A stretch of DNA of 53,020 nucleotides. Origin: Terriglobia bacterium. Lineage in GTDB: Bacteria > Acidobacteriota > Terriglobia > Bryobacterales > Bryobacteraceae. The stretch covers positions 1-53,020 of the forward strand of contig JAIQFN010000040.1 in assembly GCA_020073265.1 (NCBI GenBank). The letters run 5' to 3'. Under the pieces are notes generated by a model, which worked only from the letters and a program-made list of their open reading frames with translations, was not told the origin of the DNA and did not search any database. Position 1 is the first letter of the stretch, and each line of letters starts with the position of its first letter. Made by a program: the position numbers and the translations under genes. Shown here one piece after another: positions 38,411-47,571 of this stretch.

Positions 38411-39049
38411 TCAATGTTCCACGTGAAACTCGCCAAGCATACACAGCCTACGGTCTCCCCAAGGTAACCGAACCGGCTGCGACCATGCAATTGTCTTGAA
38501 GCTTTCGAGCGCCTGAAAATTCGTTTCCCCAACCAGGAGCCCAACCCGGGAGGCCAGGCGCGGCAGATTGGCCAAGATATCCTTGGGATGGACGGCCCGG
38601 GAGACGATCCAATCAAAATGGCCCTGCACGTCTTCGGCCCGTTGGGCCAAAACTGCGACGTTCTTCAGGTGCCGCGTGGCTTCCCGCAGGAACACCGCTT
38701 TCCGCTGCACCGATTCCACCAGCGTGACCTGCCACCGGGGCCGAAGGATTGCGATCGGCACCCCCGGAAACCCGGCCCCGGACCCAACGTCGACAATCAA
38801 AGCCGCATCGCCGGCCACCGGCAACTGCGCGCCCAGGAACAGCGACTCGCAGTAGTGCCGGATCACCATTTCAACGCCTGGCTTCAACGAGGTTAGATTG
38901 ATTCGCTCATTCCACCGCTCCAGCAGTTGATAGTGCGTATATAGGTCGGTAAGTTGCTGATGGGAAAGACTCAACCAGGGCCGAAGCTCGCGCTCCAGGA
39001 CTTCGGCGAACCAGGCTGGAACCGGCACGGCGTCAGGCGTTAGCGCCAA
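38411..39049 (-). CDS. rsmG: 16S rRNA (guanine-527-N7) methyltransferase
   Basis: A 212-residue class I SAM methyltransferase that modifies G527 of 16S rRNA (formerly GidB). [20 protein letters not shown] is the family start motif; [19 protein letters not shown] (about 91-109) binds [21 protein letters not shown] follows; [13 protein letters not shown] is near the active site. The C-terminus FHVEH is translated from parS site 2. Overlaps mnmG by 17 bp, in the conserved mnmG-rsmG-parA-parB order. Confidence 0.95.
   Translation of the reverse strand: MALTPDAVPVPAWFAEVLERELRPWLSLSHQQLTDLYTHYQLLERWNERINLTSLKPGVEMVIRHYCESLFLGAQLPVAGDAALIVDVGSGAGFPGVPIAILRPRWQVTLVESVQRKAVFLREATRHLKNVAVLAQRAEDVQGHFDWIVSRAVHPKDILANLPRLASRVGLLVGETNFQALESFKTIAWSQPVRLPWGDRRLCMLGEFHVEH
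38415..38430. promoter_or_regulatory. parS site 2, inside the rsmG 3' end
   Basis: TGTTCCACGTGAAACT, again 14 of 16 to consensus, 12 bp from site 1. It encodes the last residues of RsmG (FHVEH), so coding and centromere constraints overlap. Confidence 0.88.
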
Positions 39050-40898
39050 GGCTCAGATACACATCCAGCACCGCCACCGCCGCCGGAGTGACGCCCGGGA
39101 TGCGGCTGGCCTGCCCTAGCGTTTCCGGCCGCACGCGCTGCAGCTTCTGCTTTACCTCCGTGGAAAGCCCCGGGATTTGCGAGAACTCGAAGTTCTCCGG
39201 GATCCTCCGGCGCTCGGAATCCCGCAAGCGCTCAATCTGACGCTCCTGTTGGGCGATGTAGCCGGCATACTTGGCCTCGGTCTCGAGAGTGGCGAGCACG
39301 CCGTGCCGCGGTTCCTCGCCGAGCGTCTTCCGGATCCAATCCGCCAGCATTCCGATCTTGGCTTCGGGCCGCCGCAGCCACTGGATCAACGTGGGCCGAT
39401 CGTCGCCGGAGCTGGCCAGGTTCCCGAAGGTTGCGGGATCCAGCCTGGTGGTCTCCAGCAGCGTCAGCAGGCGCCGCTTCTGCTCCTGCTTGCGCACGTA
39501 CACGTTCCAGCGGTCCTCGCTGACCAGGCCGGCCTTGCGCCCCAGGGGAGTCAGCCGCTCGTCCGCGTTGTCGATCCGCAGATGCAACCGAAACTCGGCC
39601 CGAGACGTGAACATCCGGTAGGGCTCGTCCGCACCCTTGCTGATCAGATCGTCGATCAGAATCCCGGTATAGCCCTCGGTTCGTCCGATCACCGCCGCAG
39701 AACTGCCCTTCAGCTTGCCCGCCGCATTCAGGCCCGCCACCAGGCCCTGGCAGGCCGCCTCCTCGTAGCCCGAGGTCCCGTTGATCTGGCCCGCCAGAAA
39801 CAACCCTTCGATCGACTTCACTTCCAGGCTGTGCTGCAGCTCCCGCGGATCGATGGCGTCATACTCGATGGCGTAGCCCGGCCGGATCATCTCGGCCTCC
39901 TCCAGGCCTGGAATGGAAGCCACCATGGCCGCTTGGACATCGATGGGCATGCTGGTGGACATGCCGTTGACGTAAACCTCGTAAGTATCCAGGCCCTCAG
40001 GCTCCAGGAAGAGCTGGTGGCGAGGCTTGTCCGGGAACTTGACCACTTTGTCCTCGATCGAAGGACAATAGCGCGGCCCCACACCCTCGATTTGCCCGCT
40101 ATAGAGCGGTGAGCGAGCAATGCTATCTCTCAGAATCTTAAGCGTTTGTTCTGAAGTGTAAGATATATAACAACTAACCTGCTCCCGCTCGATCTTTTCC
40201 GTCAGGAATGAAAACGGCGTCGGCTCCGGATCTCCGTGCTGCGGCTCGAAACGCGACCACTCGATGGTCCGGCCGTCCAGCCGGGGAGGAGTTCCAGTCT
40301 TGAGCCGCGTCCACGCGAGCCCTAAAGTGCGGAGCTGGTCGCCGAGCAGATTGGAGGGAGCTTCGCCGTTGCGGCCGCAACTGTACTTCATCTCGCCGAC
40401 GTGCGCCAGGCCGTTCAAGAACGTTCCGGTGGTAACGATCACCGCCTCGCTTGCGAGCGTTCGTCCGTCGCGCAGCAGCACGCCGGTCACGCGGCGCTGC
40501 GGCGACTCCTGGATTTGAAGCTGCGCGACCTCAGCCTGCAGAATGCGCAGGTTCGGCTCGCGCTCCAGCACTTCGCGCATTCGAATGCGATATTGCTTCT
40601 TGTCGCATTGCGCGCGCGGCGACCACACGGCCGGCCCGCGGCTGGTATTGAGCAAGCGGAATTGGATGCCCACCGCGTCGGTCACTTCGCCCATGACGCC
40701 GCCCAGAGCGTCGATCTCGCGCACCAGGTGACCTTTCGCGATGCCGCCGACGGCTGGGTTGCAGGACATCTGCGCGATCAGGTCCAGGTTCATCGTGATC
40801 ATCGCGGTCCGCAGGCCCATGCGCGCGCAGGCCCGCGCGGCCTCACAGCCGGCATGTCCGGCGCCCACCACGATCACGTCGTACTTGCTCGATTTCAT
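39033..40898 (-). CDS. mnmG: tRNA uridine-34 modification enzyme MnmG (GidA)
   Basis: A 621-residue FAD protein that with MnmE installs the carboxymethylaminomethyl group on U34 of several tRNAs. [20 protein letters not shown] (about 9-28) binds [23 protein letters not shown] (about 45-64) is the first signature; [20 protein letters not shown] the second. The C-terminal MnmE/tRNA-binding region has [20 protein letters not shown]. Length normal. First gene of the minus-strand run, divergent from purD across 53 bp that must carry both promoters. Confidence 0.97.
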   Translation of the reverse strand: MKSSKYDVIVVGAGHAGCEAARACARMGLRTAMITMNLDLIAQMSCNPAVGGIAKGHLVREIDALGGVMGEVTDAVGIQFRLLNTSRGPAVWSPRAQCDKKQYRIRMREVLEREPNLRILQAEVAQLQIQESPQRRVTGVLLRDGRTLASEAVIVTTGTFLNGLAHVGEMKYSCGRNGEAPSNLLGDQLRTLGLAWTRLKTGTPPRLDGRTIEWSRFEPQHGDPEPTPFSFLTEKIEREQVSCYISYTSEQTLKILRDSIARSPLYSGQIEGVGPRYCPSIEDKVVKFPDKPRHQLFLEPEGLDTYEVYVNGMSTSMPIDVQAAMVASIPGLEEAEMIRPGYAIEYDAIDPRELQHSLEVKSIEGLFLAGQINGTSGYEEAACQGLVAGLNAAGKLKGSSAAVIGRTEGYTGILIDDLISKGADEPYRMFTSRAEFRLHLRIDNADERLTPLGRKAGLVSEDRWNVYVRKQEQKRRLLTLLETTRLDPATFGNLASSGDDRPTLIQWLRRPEAKIGMLADWIRKTLGEEPRHGVLATLETEAKYAGYIAQQERQIERLRDSERRRIPENFEFSQIPGLSTEVKQKLQRVRPETLGQASRIPGVTPAAVAVLDVYLSLGANA

Positions 40899-40951
40899 GA
40901 CGCTTCAGTTTTAGTGTGGCACAACTGTGCTAGGTTCTAGTTTCAAGACGC

Positions 40952-42184
40952 ATGAAAATCCTGGTCATCGGCTCGGGCGGCCGTGAACACGCCCTTTGCT
41001 GGAAGCTGGCTCAAAGCCCCAAGACATCGGCGTTGTACGCGGCGCCGGGCAATCCTGGCATCGCGCAAGCGGCCACCTGCCTTGCCACCGCGGACTACCT
41101 GGCGGCCGCTGAATCCATCGACGCCGACCTTACGGTAGTCGGTCCGGAAGCGCCGCTCGCCGCCGGTATCGTGGATCAGTTCCGCGCCAAGGGCCGGCCC
41201 ATCGTGGGACCGACGCAGGCTGCGGCGCGCCTGGAATCGAGCAAGGTGTTCGCGAAAGAGTTCATGCTGCGAGCCGGCATCCCGACTGCTCGTTTCGCCG
41301 CCGTGAACACGCCCGAAGAAGCCCGCGCGGCGCTCCAGGAGTTCGACTTTCCGGTGGTGCTCAAGGCCGACGGGCTGGCGGCCGGCAAGGGCGTGATCGT
41401 TGCAAACACCGCGGCGGAGGCCGAGCAGGCCGTCACGCAACTCATGGCGGCGGGATCGAAGCTGGTGCTCGAGGAATTTCTGGCCGGCGAAGAGGTCAGC
41501 TTCATCGTGCTGAGCGACGGAGTGAACGTCCTCGCGCTCGAGCCCACGCAGGATCACAAGACCGTCCACGATGGCGACACCGGCCCCAACACCGGCGGCA
41601 TGGGGGCTTACTGCGATGGACGGATCCTGGATCACTTTCAGCAATCGGAAATTCTCGCGCAGGTCATCCATCCGGCCATTCAACACATGCGCGCCGAAGG
41701 CCAGCCTTTCACCGGTTTTCTGTATGCCGGACTGATGATGACGCCGCGGGGCCCCAAGGTGCTGGAGTTCAACGCGAGGCTGGGCGATCCGGAGACCCAG
41801 GTCTTGATGCACCGCATGCAGTCGGATTTTGTCGAGGCGCTATTCGCCGCCGCGCACGGCACACTGGACGAATCGGACCTAACCTGGCGGCCGGAGCCTT
41901 CGGTTTGCGTGGTGCTGGCCGCAGCCGGTTACCCCGGATCGGTTCGAACTGGCGACGCCGTCCGCGGGCTGGACCGCATCACCGGAGCAACCGTTTTTCA
42001 CGCCGGAACAAGGCTAGACAATAATGTTCTAGTGACTTCGGGAGGCCGCGTGCTGGGAGTAACCGCGCGCGGCGAAACGCTGGCCTCCGCCATCGAAAAC
42101 ACCTACCGGGAGGTGGCTCCTATCAGTTTCGCCGGCATGCATTACCGGACCGACATCGGACGAAAAGGCCTGAAGCGCTGGTGA
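40952..42184 (+). CDS. purD: Phosphoribosylamine-glycine ligase (GAR synthetase)
   Basis: A 410-residue ATP-grasp enzyme for the second step of purine synthesis. MKILVIGSGGREHALCWKLA is the standard N-terminus; VVGPEAPLAAGIVDQFRAKG and FPVVLKADGLAAGKGVIVAN bind ATP; LEPTQDHKTVHDGDTGPNTG and MGAYCDG are signature segments; EFNARLGDPETQVLM has metal-binding residues. Slightly short but complete. No clear ribosome site is seen. Other pur genes are not in the window. Confidence 0.95.
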   Translation: MKILVIGSGGREHALCWKLAQSPKTSALYAAPGNPGIAQAATCLATADYLAAAESIDADLTVVGPEAPLAAGIVDQFRAKGRPIVGPTQAAARLESSKVFAKEFMLRAGIPTARFAAVNTPEEARAALQEFDFPVVLKADGLAAGKGVIVANTAAEAEQAVTQLMAAGSKLVLEEFLAGEEVSFIVLSDGVNVLALEPTQDHKTVHDGDTGPNTGGMGAYCDGRILDHFQQSEILAQVIHPAIQHMRAEGQPFTGFLYAGLMMTPRGPKVLEFNARLGDPETQVLMHRMQSDFVEALFAAAHGTLDESDLTWRPEPSVCVVLAAAGYPGSVRTGDAVRGLDRITGATVFHAGTRLDNNVLVTSGGRVLGVTARGETLASAIENTYREVAPISFAGMHYRTDIGRKGLKRW

Positions 42185-42205
42185 GCTGAGCGCGATCTGC
42201 CGCGC

Positions 42206-43228
42206 TCACTTCTTCTTCGCTGCTTCGGCTTTCTCTTTGGCCCGCGCGCCGGCCAGCATGTCGACCATGGCGTAATTCCCCTCGTGACAGGCGTACTCGA
42301 AAATCGGCCCTTCGGTCCTGGTCATGGGAACTGACGCGGTCCAGGGCCGGGTGTAGGTGGCCGGATCGTCCACCGTGTATCGATAGTCGACGGTGTCGGC
42401 ATCCACCAGCTTGAAGCGTTCCACCACGTGCAAGCTGGTGCCTGCTCCCGGGCAGCAGTTGAACGAATTGGAAATGATCTTGTTGTTGAAGTTGGTGGTG
42501 TCCACCACCAGGGTGTCGCCGTCCCAATGGCCGCGCGAATCGCCCATCCAGAGGCGCACTTTATCGTCGATGTGCGGACGCCCGTCCAGTGGAATGTAGC
42601 GCACTTCGTGGATCATCTCCTGGAGAATCGCCACGTAGCCGCGAGTCTGGATGATTTGAAAATTGTTGTTGTAGCCGCCGGGAAGCTTGGGCGCGCCGCG
42701 CGTGATGCAGCGTTCGGCCAGGTTGCGATCCTCCCAGGTGTCAGCCGGATCGGGCCCGCGCCGGCGCCGGTCTTCGGCGCGGGCCTGGGCTTGTTTCTGC
42801 GCCTCGGGCGTCAACGGCGGAAGCCTGCCATCCGGTGGATCCACGATCAGGGAGGTTCGCTGCAGCAGCTTGCCACGCTCGCGCCAGAGCTCGTTGTAGG
42901 AGCGGCCGACATCCACTTCCGCGCCGCCGTCGCGCCGGTCGGTGCTGAGATTCTCACGCAGCCGTTTCTCGCGATCGGCCGCCTCCTGCTCGGTGAGGAA
43001 CTCTTTGCCGGCGAGTTCGCGAGGACGTTCCAGCGGCGTCATGGTTCCGTTGGTCCAGATGCCCTGGAGATCCGGCTTGCCGTCGGGGGTGCGCGGCGGA
43101 GTCCAGATCTTGGTTGATGGTGCCTTGGCCTTCGCGACAGCCGCAGTGGTCTGTGCCGCTGCCGGCATGGTCCCGAGCGTCCAGACAGCAGCCGTAACGC
43201 CGATCGCAACGAGAAATTGTTTCCTCAT
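42206..43228 (-). CDS. Secreted P-D-L-x-G-I-W family protein
   Basis: A 340-residue exported protein (signal to about MPAAAQ) with WTPPRTPDGKPDLQGIWTNG at the mature N-terminus. It matches the 26696-27688 protein along its length: MTPLERPRELAGKEFLTEQE, RTSLIVDPPDGRLPPLTPEA, TRGYVAILQEMIHEVRYIPL, RGHWDGDTLVVDTTNFNNKI, HVVERFKLVDADTVDYRYTV, and FEYACHEGNYAM. A paralogue separated by 15 kb. Function unknown. A Lys/Ala-rich tail (AKEKAEAAKKK) ends it. It converges with purD. Confidence 0.82.
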   Translation of the reverse strand: MRKQFLVAIGVTAAVWTLGTMPAAAQTTAAVAKAKAPSTKIWTPPRTPDGKPDLQGIWTNGTMTPLERPRELAGKEFLTEQEAADREKRLRENLSTDRRDGGAEVDVGRSYNELWRERGKLLQRTSLIVDPPDGRLPPLTPEAQKQAQARAEDRRRRGPDPADTWEDRNLAERCITRGAPKLPGGYNNNFQIIQTRGYVAILQEMIHEVRYIPLDGRPHIDDKVRLWMGDSRGHWDGDTLVVDTTNFNNKIISNSFNCCPGAGTSLHVVERFKLVDADTVDYRYTVDDPATYTRPWTASVPMTRTEGPIFEYACHEGNYAMVDMLAGARAKEKAEAAKKK

Positions 43229-43330
43229 CGGGCGCCCTCCCTTGGATAGTCAGTATCCATGGTACATCTCCGGGAGGTTGCGCCGGAATGAGCGCCCGGC
43301 GCCGCCGTCGAAACCGTACTCCGGCCCTGC

Positions 43331-45046
43331 CTATCGGCTCAAGCGCAGAATCTGGGATGAGATCGACAAGAACGCCTGCTGCAGGTCGCTCTTGTCCGTT
43401 GAGAAAACGTACATCCCCTGTTGCTGCGGGGAACCGTAAGTGACGCAGCCCGCTTCGCTGGCGCAGGCGCTATAAGCGCTCGTTCCACTGAAGTTGTCGC
43501 CATTGGGATCGTTGGCGATGCGTTGCAGAAGAATGTGGTCGATGCCGCTTCCGAGCCCGATGACGTCGATCAAAACCGACAGGTTGGTTCCGGCGTTCGG
43601 TGCCGGAAGGGTCGCTCCGACGCGCGCGTTGTAGGCGGCGTTGTCGGCCGCGTTAATCGCGCCATTGTGCCAGTTAGTCCAGCCAGTGTTGGCAACGTGG
43701 ATTCCATCGCCTGCCAAGGTGACCGCCTTGTAGGCGCTGGCCGGCTTCAGCTTGTTCCCATAGACGTCGGTCGGAGGAAACCAGGCGAAATCCGCGACCG
43801 ACCCATGACTGCCGGTGAAACCGCAACCCGGGGCTGTGGCGGCAGCGATGTAAGGCGGGTTGAAGCCACCGCCGGCTGGCATGACTCCGGTGTAGGGCTT
43901 CTGCAGAACATAGAACGCAGCGGCTCCGTCGGCCGGGTCGTTCGAGCCGACCACGCCGACGATGCCAGCGCTATAGCTCGCTCCTCCCGTGCCGCCCGGA
44001 GTGGTTTGAGGATTTCCGGACAAATAGCTGTTGTTGGTGCCGCACGCGGCCTGACCGGCGCCGCCGCAGAATGGCACGCGCGTGCTCCATTGGGGCAGTA
44101 CCGCGGCGGTCTGGAACCCCTTGTTGGGGGCCGCGGTGCTCATTTTGTGATTGTTGATGTCGGTGCAATTGCTGGCGTTGGCAAGACCGCCCGTCGCCGG
44201 GTTGGCGCTATCCCAGAAATTCACGGTCGCCGAGTTCGGCAACCCGTCCGTCTCCAGCAGCAGAATGTTCAGCGCGCCGGGCAGATTCATCTTCCACAGC
44301 TCGTTGTAGGCGATCGAGATGGCCTGTGAGGTGTTGGTGTTGCCGTCGCAGACGATGTTATCGATCTCCCCGTTGCCGCTGTGCGAGGCGTCCACATAGT
44401 ATCCGAGGTTAGTCCGGAAGCTGGTGGAAGGAGCGGATTGGACCAACACTTCACCGGCGAAGGATGCCAGCCCGATGCGATCGCGGCCGGCGGCAAACTG
44501 GCCGACGAACGTTTTCGCGGCTGATTTCAGATTGTTGCAGGAGCCGGACTGGACCATGGAGTACGAGCGGTCCAGCACCACCATCATGACCACGTCGCGG
44601 CGAGAGGCGTTTCCTACCGATGTGAGAGTGGTGGAGTTGATGTTGAACCATCTCATGAACCAGGTTGGAACCGTCGTGGTGGCCGTCACATCCACCCTGC
44701 GAAGGTTGGCGTTGGTCGGATCGTCGTACACATGGACATGCGTGTCGGTGGTGTCCATTTGTGTATTCGAGGTGGACCAGTTGCCGGTCGGGAAATTCGC
44801 GTAGAACCAGTTGACGGCGTTTTGCTTGGCGCTGGTGGCCTGGTCATCGGTGGTCTGACCCACGTTCAAGGACCGCGCCGCCGCCAGGGCCGCGCCGTCG
44901 ACGGCGGCCTGCATCCGCGACTTGGCCGAATACAAAATCCCAACGTCGATAACCAGACCGACCATGGGAACGATGAAGATCAAGGACAACGTCCCCAGGA
45001 ACAGAGCCGTTCCGCGTTGCCGGCCACTATGTTTTCGGTTCGCCAT
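43331..45046 (-). CDS. TadG-like pilus-assembly protein with von Willebrand A domain
   Basis: A 571-residue protein. A single N-terminal helix (ALFLGTLSLIFIVPMVGLVI, about 14-33) leads into the Tad-type segment ILYSAKSRMQAAVDGAALAA. From about 150 a VWA domain has the MIDAS motif DRSYSM (D-x-S-x-S) in DVVMMVVLDRSYSMVQSGSC, then LLLETDGLPNSATVNF. Cys-containing loops in the middle suggest disulfides outside the cell. AGGAGG lies upstream. Third gene of a run with two TadE-like proteins. Secretion ATPase, prepilin peptidase and Tad platform genes are not in view. Confidence 0.83.
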   Translation of the reverse strand: MANRKHSGRQRGTALFLGTLSLIFIVPMVGLVIDVGILYSAKSRMQAAVDGAALAAARSLNVGQTTDDQATSAKQNAVNWFYANFPTGNWSTSNTQMDTTDTHVHVYDDPTNANLRRVDVTATTTVPTWFMRWFNINSTTLTSVGNASRRDVVMMVVLDRSYSMVQSGSCNNLKSAAKTFVGQFAAGRDRIGLASFAGEVLVQSAPSTSFRTNLGYYVDASHSGNGEIDNIVCDGNTNTSQAISIAYNELWKMNLPGALNILLLETDGLPNSATVNFWDSANPATGGLANASNCTDINNHKMSTAAPNKGFQTAAVLPQWSTRVPFCGGAGQAACGTNNSYLSGNPQTTPGGTGGASYSAGIVGVVGSNDPADGAAAFYVLQKPYTGVMPAGGGFNPPYIAAATAPGCGFTGSHGSVADFAWFPPTDVYGNKLKPASAYKAVTLAGDGIHVANTGWTNWHNGAINAADNAAYNARVGATLPAPNAGTNLSVLIDVIGLGSGIDHILLQRIANDPNGDNFSGTSAYSACASEAGCVTYGSPQQQGMYVFSTDKSDLQQAFLSISSQILRLSR

Positions 45047-45055
45047 GAAATCCTC

Positions 45056-45757
45056 CTAGTAGAAATACCGCGCGTAGACGCCGCTGCCCGCCAGGCTGCC
45101 CACGTTCAAGTCCGGAGATTGGAAGTACGTTTCCACGATGTAGACCACCTGGCCATCGGTGAGCGGCTGTTGGCCGTTATTCGTGGTTTGCCAAAGGCCG
45201 GCCATTGCGGATTGCGCCGCGCTCCCCAACTTGGCATGCGAGTCTGTAACCGGATTCTGCACTGTCCCGTCGGTGGCCAGGGTTGCTCCGCTCGGAGTTC
45301 CCAACGTGACCGTTCCCGAGTTGGAGAGCGAACTGTTGCCAAACTGAATCTGCTGCGTATAAACGAAGCTGTCGTGGTTGGTGCAGGAACCCGCGGGCAC
45401 CGCGGCGCAGTTGGAGGCCGTGGTCGGCCCTACGTACATGATCTGGGTGACGGTCACCAGCCCACGGCCGCTGGTGGAGGTGTTGGTGGCTTGGTTGCCC
45501 GAGAAGGAAGGCATCTGCAGGTTCAAGCCCTGCGCCAGCCGCTGCGCCTCTTGCTGCATGGAATAGCTGGAGAAGTCCGCGCCGTGGATGTACATGTCCG
45601 TCAAGTCGCGGCACACCGAGTTGGCCTGAATGCTGCGGATCAGGTTCATCCCCACCACGAACGTGCCGAGCAGCAGAGGGACGAACAGGATCGCCACTAA
45701 GCCGAACTCAATGATTTCCTGTCCGCTCTGTGTTTTCTTTCTGCGTTGTGTTGCCAT
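45056..45757 (-). CDS. TadE-like minor pseudopilin
   Basis: A 233-residue protein: basic N-terminus (MATQRRKKTQSGQEIIEFGL), one helix (VAILFVPLLLGTFVVGMNLI, about 21-40), then an extracellular domain rich in Ser, Thr and Asn. The G-Q-E-I-I-E-F segment is the TadE/prepilin-like processing region with the Glu after the cleavage site. It precedes the TadG-like gene by 9 bp and likely belongs to the same pilus or surface assembly. Confidence 0.8.
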   Translation of the reverse strand: MATQRRKKTQSGQEIIEFGLVAILFVPLLLGTFVVGMNLIRSIQANSVCRDLTDMYIHGADFSSYSMQQEAQRLAQGLNLQMPSFSGNQATNTSTSGRGLVTVTQIMYVGPTTASNCAAVPAGSCTNHDSFVYTQQIQFGNSSLSNSGTVTLGTPSGATLATDGTVQNPVTDSHAKLGSAAQSAMAGLWQTTNNGQQPLTDGQVVYIVETYFQSPDLNVGSLAGSGVYARYFY

Positions 45758-45784
45758 AGGTCACCTGTCCAAAGGATTGCGCGG

Positions 45785-46330
45785 TTAACGAGCCACGGAA
45801 GTGACGCCCGCCGGAAGACCGCCCAGAAGGTCGGAAGAATAGATGTTCAGGGTAATGGGGGTCAGGCTGCGGAAGAAAGGAATGCCATTGCCGAAGCTGC
45901 CGCTGAGCGGAGCCAGTTGCTTCCAGGCCACCCCCTGTACGGAAACTTCCACCAGGTTGCCCGGGACGTTGCCGCCGCTGGCCGACGGGATGGGCGTGTT
46001 CAAGTTGCTGGGATTGTAATAGTTGACGTTGATCTGGCCGGCCGCATCGGCGGTGCTCAAGATTCCCAGGCTGTATTTCTGTACTACTTGCGTGATGGAA
46101 GCGTCTTGCCCCTGGCCGCCCGAGGTCTGAAAAGTGATGGCGTACCGGCATCCTTCGCGCACGGCGTTCTGCAGCGTGGACCAGCGGAACAACAGCAGGC
46201 CGAAGTCCACGAACGCGAAGATCAGGGCGAAGGTCGGCAGCAGCGTGAACACCATCTCGATCATCACGTTTCCCGAACGGCGCCGGTTTCGGGTTCTGGT
46301 GCACCCGGTTCGATTGTGTCTTTGAGGCAT
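45785..46330 (-). CDS. TadE-family minor pseudopilin
   Basis: A 181-residue protein with the TadE signature RRSGNVMIEMVFTLLPTFAL then IFAFVDFGLLLFRWSTLQNAVREG, one helix plus the R-E-G-x-R-Y-A motif. The rest is a small extracellular domain. First of the three Tad-like genes. The first ATG (MPQRHNRTG) gives an Arg-rich start; an internal start is possible, since no strong ribosome site is visible. Confidence 0.85.
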   Translation of the reverse strand: MPQRHNRTGCTRTRNRRRSGNVMIEMVFTLLPTFALIFAFVDFGLLLFRWSTLQNAVREGCRYAITFQTSGGQGQDASITQVVQKYSLGILSTADAAGQINVNYYNPSNLNTPIPSASGGNVPGNLVEVSVQGVAWKQLAPLSGSFGNGIPFFRSLTPITLNIYSSDLLGGLPAGVTSVAR

Positions 46331-46486
46331 CGTATGTCCAGGGTCGAGCGAGCGCTTGATAGCTCACCCAACTTACCCGCTTCTCTATCGGCGGACCGCG
46401 GGGTTTCCTTTAGGAAACCAGAAAGACGTAGGTATTTCAATAGGATAGAAGTACTAAGGCGGGAGAAGGCCGCAAAAAATGACGCC

Positions 46487-46529
46487 CTGCGAAAAACAAA
46501 AAAGCATGCGGCCGGTGAAGGCCGCATGC
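46487..46529 (-). terminator. Intrinsic terminator of the PEP-CTERM gene
   Basis: GCATGCGGCC (46504-46513) pairs perfectly with GGCCGCATGC (46520-46529), with a 6-nt loop. On the minus strand it is followed by TTTTTTGTTTTTC. It lies 36 bp beyond the stop codon of the 46565-47410 gene. Confidence 0.9.
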
Positions 46530-46564
46530 CTATTCGATGCCCAGGGAGAAGGCGAACGTTGAAC

Positions 46565-47410
46565 TTAGGACGGTTGCTGCGCGGTCCGGCGCTTGCGCGC
46601 GTAGATCCCCGCGATACCCAGCAGGCCCGCCAGCATCAGGCCGTAGAAGCGCGGCTCAGGCACGCTGGACGTTTCGGTGATCGAGTTCAGCAACAGGTAC
46701 GTGCAGTCATCTTTAATGGCGATCCACTCGACGGGATGAGTACTGTCGGTGCTGGTCTTCAACGAGAACTGCGGGACGGTGTTGTCTCCGTTGGCAAGGC
46801 CCACCGAAACATCGGTTGCGCTATGCGTAAACGCCGAGAGGTTCGGAGGAGCCGTTTGACCCGAACCAAAGGCGTCCCAGTAAGCGTCGACCACGTCAAT
46901 GGCCTGGTCGCCCTGCTGCATCAGAAAGCTGAGCGTGGTTCCCGTCGGAACTTGACCGGCGCCGGTCCCGCCCTGGATCTCGATGTAGAGCATCACATCG
47001 TAGTGATGGCCGCCGGAGTCAAAATCCGTGATGCCCTGCTGGCCGGTGTAGGGGCTATCGCCGGTCGGGTTGGTGCCGTAGTAGGGGGCAATGCCGCTGG
47101 CGATATTGCCGTTGTGATTGTCTTGCACTTCGAACATACCGTCGATGTAGTTCCCGTGATCGGGGTTGACGCCGGTATTGCCATTGTTCGTGGTATTGGC
47201 CTGAACGTTGCCGTCCTTCAGCAACTCGGGAAAGATCGTGATCTGCTGGCCATTGGCGGCCGTGAAAGTGACTCCAGTGCTAAGGTCGCCGCAGTATCCC
47301 AGCGCCGCGAAAGTCCAACCCGGACTTGACGAACTGCAGGCCGGAACAGCCGCCGCCGCAGAAAACGAAAGAATAGCCAGTAACGCAATAATTACGTACG
47401 TACGATTCAT
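46565..47410 (-). CDS. PEP-CTERM-sorted secreted protein
   Basis: A 281-residue protein with signal peptide (MNRTYVIIALLAILSFSAAA) and a C-terminal sorting tail: SSVPEPRFYGLMLAGLLGIA then GIYARKRRTAQ, the PEP motif, hydrophobic helix and basic end recognised by exosortase. Between them lies a beta-rich, Gly/Asn/Thr-rich domain (two Cys near 25 and 40). AGGAGG precedes the start. It would be processed at the outer surface. The next gene upstream is a TPR lipoprotein of the kind linked to PEP-CTERM/exosortase loci; exosortase itself is not in the window. Confidence 0.9.
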   Translation of the reverse strand: MNRTYVIIALLAILSFSAAAAVPACSSSSPGWTFAALGYCGDLSTGVTFTAANGQQITIFPELLKDGNVQANTTNNGNTGVNPDHGNYIDGMFEVQDNHNGNIASGIAPYYGTNPTGDSPYTGQQGITDFDSGGHHYDVMLYIEIQGGTGAGQVPTGTTLSFLMQQGDQAIDVVDAYWDAFGSGQTAPPNLSAFTHSATDVSVGLANGDNTVPQFSLKTSTDSTHPVEWIAIKDDCTYLLLNSITETSSVPEPRFYGLMLAGLLGIAGIYARKRRTAQQPS

Positions 47411-47571
47411 TACACGCCCCTCCTCTAGGGCCGCTCAAGAGCATTCTCAATTTCGATACCAGACAAGTATAAAGTGCTGTCATTCGCGAAATCCAGATCA
47501 ACGCGGCCTGAAAGTACCAAGTAAGAAACTTCGAAGTTCTAGTACAGCTATTTGCAGGCGGCACGTGAAAC

